This document shows, one piece after another, positions 14,411-20,790 of a DNA stretch of 20,790 bases. Numbering within the stretch: the first letter of the stretch is position 1; each line of letters starts with the position of its first letter. Source of the DNA: Ancylobacter novellus (GTDB taxonomy: Bacteria > Pseudomonadota > Alphaproteobacteria > Rhizobiales > Xanthobacteraceae); NCBI GenBank assembly GCA_003241485.1, contig QFQD01000062.1:1-20790 (forward strand), in the 5' to 3' direction. The position numbers and the translations under genes were made by a program. The notes beneath the pieces are model-generated. The model saw only the letters and a list, made by a program, of their open reading frames with translations. It did no database searches and was not told where the DNA came from.

Positions 14411-14500
14411 CGCCTGCTTCCTTTTCCTATGAGGAAATATTGCGTCGGGCTCATAGATCGGTAAAATATTATCATTCGTTGCTCGACATAGATAAATCCG
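14411..14500. promoter_or_regulatory. Divergent LysR/monooxygenase control region
   Basis: The 90 bp between the divergent starts is much more AT-rich than its surroundings. It holds repeated words: AAATATT at 14435-14441 and 14464-14470 (29 bp apart), CATAGAT at 14452-14458 and 14487-14493 (35 bp apart), and an inverted TTATC/GATAA pair (14469-14473, 14491-14495). LysR regulators typically bind several such sites between divergent genes, but I cannot pick a definite T-N11-A box. On the minus strand TTTACC, 17 nt, CAATAT is a weak candidate promoter for the operon. Confidence 0.5.
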
Positions 14501-15445
14501 ATGAACGTTTCACTCCGGGCGCTGCGCTACGTCGTGGCCACTGCCGACTTCGGCAACCTCACCGAGGCGGCCAAGCACCTGAACGTCTCGCAGCCCTCCA
14601 TCTCGGCGGCCATCGCCCAGTTCGAGGCGGAGTGCGGCGTGCAGGTGTTCGTGCGGCACCATGCAAAAGGCGTGACGACCACCATTGCCGGCACGCGCAT
14701 CGTCAATGAGGCGCGGCTGCTGCTCAATCACGCGCGCGACTTCGGGCAGAACGCCCGCGCCATGGCGGACGAGGTGCGCGGCGAGATCGCGGTGGGCTGC
14801 TTCTGGACCATCGCCACCCATTTCATGCCGAGCCTGCTCTCGCGCTTCGCCGAGACGCATCCCGGCATCACGGTGAGCCTCGACGAGGGCGACCAGCAGC
14901 AGATTCTGGAGGGTATCGTCTCGGGCCGCACCGAGCTGGCGCTGTCCTATGAATTCGCGCGGCCGGAGGAGGTGGTGGCGGAGTCGCTGGCCGAGCTGCC
15001 GCCCTATGCGGTGCTGCACCCCGACCATCCGCTGGCGCGGCGCGAGCGCATCAGCCTCGCGGAACTGCGCGACGAGCCCTTCATCCTGCTCGATCTGCCG
15101 CACTCGCGCGATTATTTCATGAGCCTGTTCCGCGCGGTCGGCGTCGAGCCGCACATCGCCTTCCGCTCGCGCGCCTATGAGCTGACGCGCGGTCTGGTCG
15201 GGCATGGGCGCGGCTACACCATCCAGAACGTGCTGCCGCGCACGCAGATCACCCATGATGGCGGGCGCGTCGCCGCCGTGCCGCTGACCGACCGCTTGGA
15301 ACCCGTGCGCCTCGTTTCGCTCAAGCTGCGCCGGCAGGCGCCGCGACCGGCGGTCGAGGTGTTCGCCCGTCATCTCAAGGCGTGCTTCTCGCCCGGCGGC
15401 ATCTTCGAGCCGGGCACGCTTTCGCCGCGCACGACGGTGCGCTGA
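14501..15445 (+). CDS. LysR-type transcriptional regulator
   Basis: The 314-residue protein has an N-terminal winged helix-turn-helix (LRALRYVVATADFGNLTEAA, then LNVSQPSISAAIAQFEAECG, about residues 5-45). The periplasmic-binding-like effector domain follows from about residue 90: EIAVGCFWTIATHFMPSLLSR, AETHPGITVSLDEGD, GRTELALSYEF. It is divergent from the HpaB-like operon with 90 bp between starts, the classic layout for a LysR activator of that operon responding to a substrate or intermediate. The start ATG at 14501 has no clear Shine-Dalgarno, which fits low expression. The effector is unknown. Confidence 0.93.
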   Translation: MNVSLRALRYVVATADFGNLTEAAKHLNVSQPSISAAIAQFEAECGVQVFVRHHAKGVTTTIAGTRIVNEARLLLNHARDFGQNARAMADEVRGEIAVGCFWTIATHFMPSLLSRFAETHPGITVSLDEGDQQQILEGIVSGRTELALSYEFARPEEVVAESLAELPPYAVLHPDHPLARRERISLAELRDEPFILLDLPHSRDYFMSLFRAVGVEPHIAFRSRAYELTRGLVGHGRGYTIQNVLPRTQITHDGGRVAAVPLTDRLEPVRLVSLKLRRQAPRPAVEVFARHLKACFSPGGIFEPGTLSPRTTVR

Positions 15446-15625
15446 AAACGGATCGTGCGGTCCGCTTCATAGCCGAACTCTATCTTGTGCATTGTGAAAC
15501 TGTTGTCCGTTCAGGGGCTTGGTCGTTGCCGCGCCAGGTTCCGGCTCGCTACTGTCCGCCCCCTGTTTTTCTCCCAGATAAACCGGCCTCTGCCGCTGCC
15601 GGAATGTGATGCCGAGTGTGACGCG
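15446..15625. other. Intergenic region between lysR and hutD
   Basis: 180 bp without a supported gene. A short inverted repeat CGGA/TCCG just after the lysR stop (15449-15464) has no U run. I see no clear promoter or ribosome binding site for hutD. Confidence 0.4.
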
Positions 15626-16216
15626 ATGAGTTGGCTGAGGGTTCTCAAGGCCGCCGATTACAAGACGACGCCCTGGAAGAATGGCGGTGGCGTCACGCAG
15701 GACATCCTGCTGCTGCCGGAAGATTCCACGCAGGAAAATTTCGACATCCGGCTGAGCCTCGCGCCGATCGTCAGCGAAGGGCCGTTCTCCTCCTTCCCCG
15801 GCATCGACCGGCACATCACGCTGCTCAGCCAGGAACGGCTGGACCTCGTCTTCGCGCAGGAGACGCGCAGCCTGAAGCGGCTCGAACCGCTTTATTTCGA
15901 CAGCGTGCAGCAGCCGATGTCGAAGCTGCCCGACGGCATGGCGCGGGTGCTCAACGTGATGACGCGGCGCGGGCGCTGGCATGCGCAGGTGATGCCGGCG
16001 AGCGGGGGCAAGGAGCCGCTGCTGGCCGCGCCGGACGGCGGGCTGGTCATTCTCCACGCCGTCACCGGGGTCTGGCAGGTCGGGCACAGCCTCGGGGCGG
16101 CGCTGGTGCATCCCGGCGAGACGCTGGTGTCGCGGGAGGAAGCCACCTTGCACGCGAGCTGCGACGCGTCCGGCGAGGCCGTGGTCGCCTTCCTCTCGCC
16201 GACCGGGCCGCGCTGA
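15626..16216 (+). CDS. hutD: HutD family protein
   Basis: The 196-residue cupin-like protein has the HutD hallmark TPWKNGGGVTQDI (residues 15-27), and also RLSLAPIVSEGPFSSFPGIDRHITLL. HutD proteins are found in histidine-utilisation operons and are proposed to bind a pathway metabolite such as formylglutamate or urocanate; the exact role is unsettled. No other hut gene is in the window. Here it sits between a LysR gene and a dehydrogenase/ABC transporter group. I chose ATG at 15626 because the next in-frame upstream start (TTG at 15485) would add 47 atypical residues. The ribosome binding site is weak. Confidence 0.85.
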   Translation: MSWLRVLKAADYKTTPWKNGGGVTQDILLLPEDSTQENFDIRLSLAPIVSEGPFSSFPGIDRHITLLSQERLDLVFAQETRSLKRLEPLYFDSVQQPMSKLPDGMARVLNVMTRRGRWHAQVMPASGGKEPLLAAPDGGLVILHAVTGVWQVGHSLGAALVHPGETLVSREEATLHASCDASGEAVVAFLSPTGPR

Positions 16217-16406
16217 CGCCGTGGCATTGCCTGCGGCTATCTTAAGAAGCAGGTAAAAGTATTTTTCTATCCAGAATTCCGGCGCCACATTTCCTGACAA
16301 GAAAAAATTCGGGTCAGAGATTGGGCAGAATGAGGCGGTCGAACACAGGATCGTGGAGCCGGGTCGCGCGGGTATGCTGCGGTTTTCCCCTTGGAAAGGA
16401 CGCAGC
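16217..16406. promoter_or_regulatory. AT-rich promoter region ahead of the dehydrogenase/transporter genes
   Basis: 190 bp, AT-rich from about 16240 to 16310 in an otherwise GC-rich window. CTGACA (16294-16299), 17 nt, then GAGATT (16317-16322) is a weak candidate promoter that overlaps the dyad listed separately. A CCTGC/GCAGG repeat at 16230-16253, followed by T residues at a distance, is a poor terminator candidate for hutD. Confidence 0.4.
16294..16317 (+). promoter_or_regulatory. 24-bp dyad, candidate operator of the dehydrogenase/ABC transporter genes
   Basis: CTGAC, AA, GAA, AAAA, TTC, GG, GTCAG: the outer 5-bp arms and inner 3-bp arms are both perfectly inverted around one centre. 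Eight of twelve positions pair. It lies about 90 bp upstream of the dehydrogenase ATG, over a weak promoter match. This is the form expected for a dimeric regulator site. The regulator is unknown; the neighbouring LysR protein is one candidate. Confidence 0.5.
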
Positions 16407-17342
16407 ATGAGTCGCGATGCATTGGTGTTCTACAGTCCGGTCGATGATCCGGTGGCATGGCGCGAGGCGCTGTCCGCGGAGCTGCCGGATCTCGACTTCC
16501 GCGTGGACCCTGATGTCGGTGACCCCGCCGATATCCGCTATGCCCTCGTCTGGCTGCCGCCAAAGGGCTTCTTCACGCGCTTTCCCAATCTCCAGCTTGT
16601 CACCAATCTCGGCGCCGGCGTCGATGCGCTGGTCCGCCGCGACGATCTCGTGCCGGTGAAGTTCTCCCGCCTCAACGACCCCGGCATGGTGGCGATGATG
16701 ACGAGCTATGTCGTCTTCGCCGTCACCCGCTATGCCCGCGACATCCCGGTGTTCGAGCGCGCCAAGCGGCGCGGCGAATGGGACTATGTCCACCCGCGCG
16801 CGCTGTCCGACATCAAGGTGGCGGTGCTGGGTCTCGGCGAACTCGGCGGCCCGGCGGCGCGCACGCTCGCCTCGATGGGCTTCACCGTCACCGGCTGGTC
16901 GCGCTCGAAGAAGGACATTGAGGGCGTCACCTCCGAGACCGGCCGCGACGGGCTGGAGCGGGTGCTGGCCGGCAACGAGATCATCGTCAGCCTTCTGCCG
17001 CTCACCCCGGAATCGCGCGGCCTGCTCGGCGCGCGCGAACTCGCGCTGATGCCGAAGGGAGCGAAGTTCATCAATGCCTCGCGCGGCGCGGTGGTGGACG
17101 AGGCGGCGCTGATCGAGGCGCTGCGCTCGGGTCATCTCGGCGAGGCCACGCTCGACGTGTTCGAGACCGAGCCGCTGCCGCAGGGCCATCCCTTCTGGAC
17201 GCTCGACAATGTGCTGATCACGCCGCACCTCGCCAGCATCACCGTGCCGAAGCTGGCGGCGCGCGATGTGGCCGAGAGCATCCGGCGCGTGCGGCAGGGG
17301 CTCGCCCCCTTACACGAGGTGGATCCCGGTCGCGGCTACTGA
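16407..17342 (+). CDS. D-2-hydroxyacid dehydrogenase, glyoxylate/hydroxypyruvate reductase A-like
   Basis: The 311-residue NAD(P)H-dependent oxidoreductase interconverts a 2-oxoacid and a D-2-hydroxyacid. It has the Rossmann motif VLGLGELGGPA (about 140-150), followed by GWSRSKK; the Arg/Lys there suggests NADPH. The catalytic triad is Arg226 (NASRGAVVDE), Glu255 (DVFETEPLP) and His274 (ITPHLAS). The N-terminal VWLPPKGFFTRFPNLQLVTNLGAGVD matches the GhrA branch. The ATG at 16407 has GGAAAGGA upstream. It lies 61 bp before the ABC binding-protein gene and is likely cotranscribed, so it may process an oxoacid derived from the imported substrate. Confidence 0.9.
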   Translation: MSRDALVFYSPVDDPVAWREALSAELPDLDFRVDPDVGDPADIRYALVWLPPKGFFTRFPNLQLVTNLGAGVDALVRRDDLVPVKFSRLNDPGMVAMMTSYVVFAVTRYARDIPVFERAKRRGEWDYVHPRALSDIKVAVLGLGELGGPAARTLASMGFTVTGWSRSKKDIEGVTSETGRDGLERVLAGNEIIVSLLPLTPESRGLLGARELALMPKGAKFINASRGAVVDEAALIEALRSGHLGEATLDVFETEPLPQGHPFWTLDNVLITPHLASITVPKLAARDVAESIRRVRQGLAPLHEVDPGRGY

Positions 17343-17403
17343 CGCGCGGCCCCCGACTTTTGAAAAACGGGCGGCGCAGATCGCCCCAACAAAGAGGTGG
17401 AAC

Positions 17404-18423
17404 ATGAAGAAGCTTTGCATTGCACTCGGTGCGCTGGTCATGATGGCCAGCACCGCGTCGGCCCAGGAGAAGCTGATCATCAGCACCTGGGGCGGCAACT
17501 GGAAGGAAGGCGTCGCCATCGTCGGCGCCGAATTCACCAAGCGTACCGGCGTCGAGGTCGAGTACATCACCGGCGGCACGCTGGACCGTCTGGCCAAGGC
17601 CAAGGTCGCGCGGGCCAACCCCGAATCCGACCTCATCAACACCACCGCCCATGTCGGCTATCTCTATCATTCCGACGGTCTGATGGAGAAGCTGGACTGG
17701 TCGAAGATCCCGAACGCCGCCAAGCTCTACCCGATGGCGAAGCGCTCGGACTACACGGTCGCGGACTATGTCTATGTCTACACGCCCGCCTTCCGCACCG
17801 ACCTGATGCCGAAGGGCTACAAGATCAACAGCTGGGAAGACCTCTGGGCCGCGGACGTCGCCGGCAAGCTCGGCCTGCCCGATTTCGACCCCTCCCACGT
17901 CATCATCGCTGCCACCAAGCTCGCCGGCGTGAAGCCCGAGGAGTGGGAAAAGGTACAGCCCAAGCTTCTTGAGCTGAAGAAGAGCATCAAGGCGTTCTAC
18001 CAGTCGGACGCCACCAGCCAGAACCTGATCCGCACCGGCGAAACCCCGGTGCAGGTGCTGCTGAACATCAACGGCTACCACATCCAGAAGCTCGGCATCC
18101 CGATCGAGATCGATGTGCCGAAGGAAGGCGCCGTGGCCGGCACCGACGTGTGGGGCATCAATGCCGGCTCCAAGAAGAAGGCGCTGGCCGAGCAGTTCCT
18201 CAACATCGCGCTTGAGCCGGAAATGCTGGCGAAGCTGTGCAACTTCCACAAGTGCTCGCCCATGAGCGGCGAAGCCAAGCTCGACCCGGAAGTCGCCAAG
18301 CTGCCCGGCATCTTCACCAGTGAGGAAGCCATCACCAAGGGCGCCATCGTGCTCGATGACAAGACCTATGCCACGCTGCTGCCGGTGTGGAAGGCCTGGT
18401 TCACCGAGAACATGATGCACTGA
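17404..18423 (+). CDS. ABC transporter periplasmic substrate-binding protein, spermidine/putrescine-type (PotD-like)
   Basis: The 339-residue protein has a clear signal peptide: MKK, hydrophobic core CIALGALVMMA, and predicted cleavage after Ala20 (STASA/Q). The mature part begins EKLIISTWGGNWKEGVAIVG, as in the PotD/opine-binding family 1 proteins. It contains GTLDRLAKAKVARANPESDL and a C-terminal VWKAWFTENMM. The ligand cannot be read from sequence; relatives bind polyamines, opines, amino acid derivatives and aromatic or heterocyclic compounds. The ATG at 17404 has GAGGTGG upstream. It is first of the importer genes and is separated from the permeases by 218 bp of palindromes. Confidence 0.93.
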   Translation: MKKLCIALGALVMMASTASAQEKLIISTWGGNWKEGVAIVGAEFTKRTGVEVEYITGGTLDRLAKAKVARANPESDLINTTAHVGYLYHSDGLMEKLDWSKIPNAAKLYPMAKRSDYTVADYVYVYTPAFRTDLMPKGYKINSWEDLWAADVAGKLGLPDFDPSHVIIAATKLAGVKPEEWEKVQPKLLELKKSIKAFYQSDATSQNLIRTGETPVQVLLNINGYHIQKLGIPIEIDVPKEGAVAGTDVWGINAGSKKKALAEQFLNIALEPEMLAKLCNFHKCSPMSGEAKLDPEVAKLPGIFTSEEAITKGAIVLDDKTYATLLPVWKAWFTENMMH

Positions 18424-18442
18424 GCCGTTCAGACGGTGCGTC

Positions 18443-18475
18443 ATCCCGGCCCGCCGCGCCGCGTCGGGTCGGGAT
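18443..18475. repeat. Palindromic repeat unit 1
   Basis: Arms ATCCCG (18443-18448) and CGGGAT (18470-18475), with an inner CCCG/CGGG pair. Part of a cluster that shares the ATCCCGG / CCGGGAT core. Confidence 0.5.
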
Positions 18476-18493
18476 CGCTTCCCTTCCCCGCCT

Positions 18494-18526
18494 CATCCCG
18501 GATCGGTCTGTCGGCCGTCCGGGATG
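18494..18526. repeat. Palindromic repeat unit 2
   Basis: Perfect 9-bp arms CATCCCGGA (18494-18502) and TCCGGGATG (18518-18526). An inner CGG/CCG pair is offset by one bulged T. It has the same design as unit 4. Confidence 0.7.
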
Positions 18527-18554
18527 CTGCGGTAACGGCATTCTGCCCGATCGC

Positions 18555-18569
18555 GCATCCCTGGGATGC
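18555..18569. repeat. Palindromic repeat unit 3 (compact)
   Basis: GCATCCC, a single T, GGGATGC: perfect 7-bp arms around one base. It shares CATCCC/GGGATG with units 2 and 4 but lacks their inner part, so it may be a collapsed unit. Confidence 0.55.
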
Positions 18570-18594
18570 CGGACGTCGTCAGACATTCCCCACG

Positions 18595-18626
18595 ATCCCG
18601 GATCGACACCGCGCGTCGTCCGGGAT
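18595..18626. repeat. Palindromic repeat unit 4
   Basis: Perfect 8-bp arms ATCCCGGA (18595-18602) and TCCGGGAT (18619-18626). A bulged T is followed by an inner CGAC/GTCG pair. It ends 15 bp before the first permease start. With units 1-3 it fills the gap between binding-protein and permease genes. Confidence 0.7.
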
Positions 18627-18641
18627 GACGGTAGAGACCCG

Positions 18642-19499
18642 ATGAGCCCGCGCCGCCCGTTCTTCATCACCTTCCTGGCGCCTGCCGTGCTGACGGCCGT
18701 GATCCTCGCGGCTGCCATCTTCGAGGTGCTGCAATACAGCGTGCGCGAGTTCATACCCGGCTCGCTCGATGTGGGTGGCCTGACCCTTTCCAACTTCACC
18801 CGCATCAACCGGCCGATCTACTGGTGGGTGCTGGCCGACACCTTCTACATCAGCCTGCTGACCGCGCTCTTCTCGCTGCTGCTGAGCTATCCCGTCGCCT
18901 TCGCGCTGGTGAGGGCAAAGCGCGACTGGCTGCGCTCGCTGCTGGTCTCGCTCTCCATCACGCCGCTGTTCACCGGCGAGATCGTGCGCACCTTTTCCTG
19001 GATGCTCACGCTCGGCTCGGACGGCTTCGTCAACTCCATCCTGCGCAGGCTGTCGATCATCGATATGCCGCTGCAGCTGATGTACACGCGCTTCGGCGTG
19101 GTGGTGGCGCTGGTGCAGTTCTCCATGCCGGTGATGATTATCCTGCTGGCCACCGCCATCTCTCATGTCGACCGCGACTGCGAGAAGGCCGCTGCCAATC
19201 TCGGCGCGAGCCCTGGCGCGGTGTTCTGGCGCATCACCCTGCCGCTCACCATGCCGGGCATATTGTCGGGCATCGTGGTGGTGTTCGCCTGGACCATGAG
19301 CGCCTTCTCCACGCCGCAGCTGATCGGCGGCGGCAAGGTGCTGATGATCTCCAACCTCGCCTATCTCCAGGGCTTCTCCGTGCTGAACCTGCCCTTCGCG
19401 GCGACGCTGAGCCTGATCGCGCTCATTGCCGCGCTCGGCAGCCTCGCCTTGATGAAATCCGTGACCGGGCGCGTCGAGAAGCGCCTGGCCATCAACTGA
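18642..19499 (+). CDS. ABC transporter permease 1, PotB-like
   Basis: The 285-residue inner-membrane protein has about six hydrophobic helices. The first is FFITFLAPAVLTAVILAAAIF, followed by a periplasmic loop (LTLSNFTRINRPIYWWVL). The cytoplasmic EAA loop that contacts the ATPase reads CEKAAANLGASPGAVFWRIT with LPLTMPGI after it. I chose ATG at 18642; its ribosome binding site is weak (GTAGAG), and the palindrome cluster lies directly upstream. It is 12 bp before permease 2. The imported ligand is unknown. Confidence 0.93.
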   Translation: MSPRRPFFITFLAPAVLTAVILAAAIFEVLQYSVREFIPGSLDVGGLTLSNFTRINRPIYWWVLADTFYISLLTALFSLLLSYPVAFALVRAKRDWLRSLLVSLSITPLFTGEIVRTFSWMLTLGSDGFVNSILRRLSIIDMPLQLMYTRFGVVVALVQFSMPVMIILLATAISHVDRDCEKAAANLGASPGAVFWRITLPLTMPGILSGIVVVFAWTMSAFSTPQLIGGGKVLMISNLAYLQGFSVLNLPFAATLSLIALIAALGSLALMKSVTGRVEKRLAIN

Positions 19500-19511
19500 G
19501 GGAGGGGGCAC

Positions 19512-20303
19512 ATGCGCAGCTTCGCGTTCTGGAGCCTGGTCACCGCGATCCTCGTCTACATGACGGTGCCGACGCTGGTGGTGCTGGTGACCTCGGTGAA
19601 CCCGACCGAGATCCTCGCCTTTCCGCCGGAGGGATTTTCGCTCAAGTGGTACCAGAAGGCGCTGACCTATCCGGACTTTCAGGTCGCCTTCAAGAACGGG
19701 CTGATCGTGACCGGCTGCGCCTCGACGCTGGCGCTGATCGTCGGCTCGGCCTTCGCCTGGCTGGTGCACCGCTACACCTTCAAGGGGCGCGGTGTTCTGG
19801 AAGCGGTGCTGTGGTCGCCGCTGATTATCCCGCACTTCACGCTCGGCTTCGGCTTCCTGCTGCTCGGCGGTGCCTTCGGGTTGCAGCAGGGCTATGTGAT
19901 GATCGTGCTGGCGCACATGGTGCTGGTGATGCCCTTCGTCACCCGCGCGGTCTATGTCAGCCTGTCCAATGTGGACCCCAATCTCGGACGGGCCGCGGCC
20001 AATCTCGGGGCGTCGCCGTTCAATGTGCTCACCCGCATCGAGCTGCCGCTGGTGCTGCCCGGCATGGCGGGCGGCTGGCTGATCGCGGCGGTGTTGTCGC
20101 TGACCGAGTTCACCGCCTCGCTCTATGTGACCGGCTCGCGCACCCAGACGCTGCCGGTCGCCATGTACAACTACATCCGCGAATATGCCGACCCGACCGT
20201 GTCGGCGATCGCGTCGATGCTGATTATTGCCACCACGATCATCATGTTCATCGCTGACCGGGCCTTTGGCCTGCGGCGCGTGCTGGCGATCGATACCCAC
20301 TGA
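19512..20303 (+). CDS. ABC transporter permease 2, PotC-like
   Basis: The 263-residue inner-membrane protein has about six helices, starting FWSLVTAILVYMTVPTLVVL. The EAA loop is GRAAANLGASPFNVLTRIEL followed by PLVLPGM. It would form a heterodimeric channel with permease 1. The ATG at 19512 has a strong GGAGGGGG ribosome binding site just after the permease 1 stop. The ATPase gene follows after 26 bp. Confidence 0.94.
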   Translation: MRSFAFWSLVTAILVYMTVPTLVVLVTSVNPTEILAFPPEGFSLKWYQKALTYPDFQVAFKNGLIVTGCASTLALIVGSAFAWLVHRYTFKGRGVLEAVLWSPLIIPHFTLGFGFLLLGGAFGLQQGYVMIVLAHMVLVMPFVTRAVYVSLSNVDPNLGRAAANLGASPFNVLTRIELPLVLPGMAGGWLIAAVLSLTEFTASLYVTGSRTQTLPVAMYNYIREYADPTVSAIASMLIIATTIIMFIADRAFGLRRVLAIDTH

Positions 20304-20329
20304 ACGATGCGTGCCGGAGAGCCCACGAC

Positions 20330-20790
20330 ATGAATGCCACGACTGACAGCCGGCCCGCCGTCGAGATCGTCCGCGTCCGCAAGGATTATGGCGGGGCGGT
20401 CGGCGTCGCCGACGTGTCGCTGACCGTCGGCAAGGGCGAATTCGTCACGCTGCTCGGGCCCTCCGGCTGTGGCAAATCCACCCTGCTCGGCATGATCGCC
20501 GGCTTCGTCACGCCCTCGGCCGGCAAGATCATCGTCGATGGCGTCGATCTCACCGAGGTGGAACCCTATCGGCGCGACATTGGCATGGTGTTCCAGTCCT
20601 ACGCGCTGTTTCCGCACATGAACGTGTTCGACAACGTCGCCTTCGGCCTGCGCATGCGCAAGCTGCCCAAGGCGGAGATCGAGACCGAGGTGCGGCGCGC
20701 CATCGAGATGATGAAGCTCGGCGGCTTCGAGGAGCGGCGCGTGCGCCAGCTCTCCGGCGGCCAGCAGCAGCGCGTGGCGCTGGCCCGCGC
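20330..20790 (+). CDS. ABC transporter ATP-binding protein, PotA-like (truncated by window end)
   Basis: Partial: 153 complete codons are present and the frame is open at the window edge. It has Walker A GPSGCGKST, the Q-loop in GMVFQSYALFPHM, and the ABC signature LSGGQQQRVALARA just before the edge. Walker B and the C-terminal TOBE domain, if present, are beyond the window. The ATG at 20330 begins MNATTDSRPAVEIVRVRKDYGG, with GGAGA about 10 nt upstream. It powers the importer formed by the three preceding genes. Confidence 0.94.
   Translation, partial: MNATTDSRPAVEIVRVRKDYGGAVGVADVSLTVGKGEFVTLLGPSGCGKSTLLGMIAGFVTPSAGKIIVDGVDLTEVEPYRRDIGMVFQSYALFPHMNVFDNVAFGLRMRKLPKAEIETEVRRAIEMMKLGGFEERRVRQLSGGQQQRVALAR

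Noticed and set aside
13055..14464. 469-codon plus-strand frame opposite the HpaB-like gene
   Set aside because: No recognisable motif; it is a mirror of the codon bias of the real minus-strand gene and runs across its promoter.
16230..16265. Possible intrinsic terminator after hutD
   Set aside because: The stem is only 5 bp with a 14-nt loop, and the T run is displaced by about 8 nt, so it is not convincing.
17239..18444. 401-codon minus-strand frame opposite the binding-protein gene
   Set aside because: Antisense to a gene with a perfect signal peptide and family motifs, and it has no coherent protein features.
18579..20300. 573-codon minus-strand frame opposite both permeases
   Set aside because: Translation is a low-complexity run of His, Arg, Gln and Glu, and it is antisense to two clear membrane permeases.
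1..20790. CRISPR array, phage, toxin-antitoxin or other mobile defence system
   Set aside because: I saw no regularly spaced direct repeats, no integrase or transposase, and no change in base composition that would mark an island.

Overview
This is a GC-rich (roughly two-thirds G+C), densely coded chromosomal window from what looks like an alphaproteobacterium, most likely a member of the Hyphomicrobiales (Rhizobiales). The evidence for that placement is the gene content: nadABC in one operon, two Ku genes with a LigD of phosphoesterase-ligase-polymerase order, many GTG starts, and a soil-type catabolic locus. I cannot name a genus from sequence alone. I see no insertion sequence, phage gene, CRISPR array, tRNA or rRNA.

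Layout. (1) 1-3510, minus strand: nadA-nadB-nadC, de novo NAD synthesis from aspartate. Its leader carries two copies of a 21-bp imperfect palindrome, one of them lying between a good -35 and -10. (2) 3707-8489: a non-homologous end-joining island. ku1 is on the plus strand. It converges on a minus-strand group of ku2, ligD and a short MgtC/SapB membrane protein. (3) 8562-14410, minus strand: eight tightly packed genes, in transcription order an HpaB-type flavin monooxygenase, an HpaC-type flavin reductase, an M20 deacylase, a Rid-family protein, a DUF1028 protein, a GlcG/HbpS-family protein, a GST-like protein and an AroQ-like protein. A LysR regulator is divergently transcribed from the head of this operon (14501-15445). 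(4) 15626-20790, plus strand: a lone hutD, then a D-2-hydroxyacid dehydrogenase followed by a polyamine/opine-type ABC importer (binding protein, two permeases, and an ATPase cut off by the window end).

How the genes may work together. Blocks 3 and 4 read as a catabolic locus: an importer brings in a small, probably nitrogen-containing compound, a two-component flavin monooxygenase attacks it, and hydrolases, a Rid protein, a GST and an AroQ-like enzyme process the products. The 2-hydroxyacid dehydrogenase may handle an oxoacid or hydroxyacid end product. The substrate is not known to me. The AroQ-like and Rid-like members both lack residues needed for the textbook reactions of their families, so the pathway may contain chemistry not predicted by the family names. 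This is the strongest candidate in the window for an undescribed system.

Regulatory structure not explained by the genes: the twin nad operators, a hairpin over the nadB ribosome binding site, a hairpin ahead of ku2, a 24-bp dyad ahead of the dehydrogenase/transporter genes, and a cluster of at least three related palindromes between the binding-protein gene and the first permease gene.
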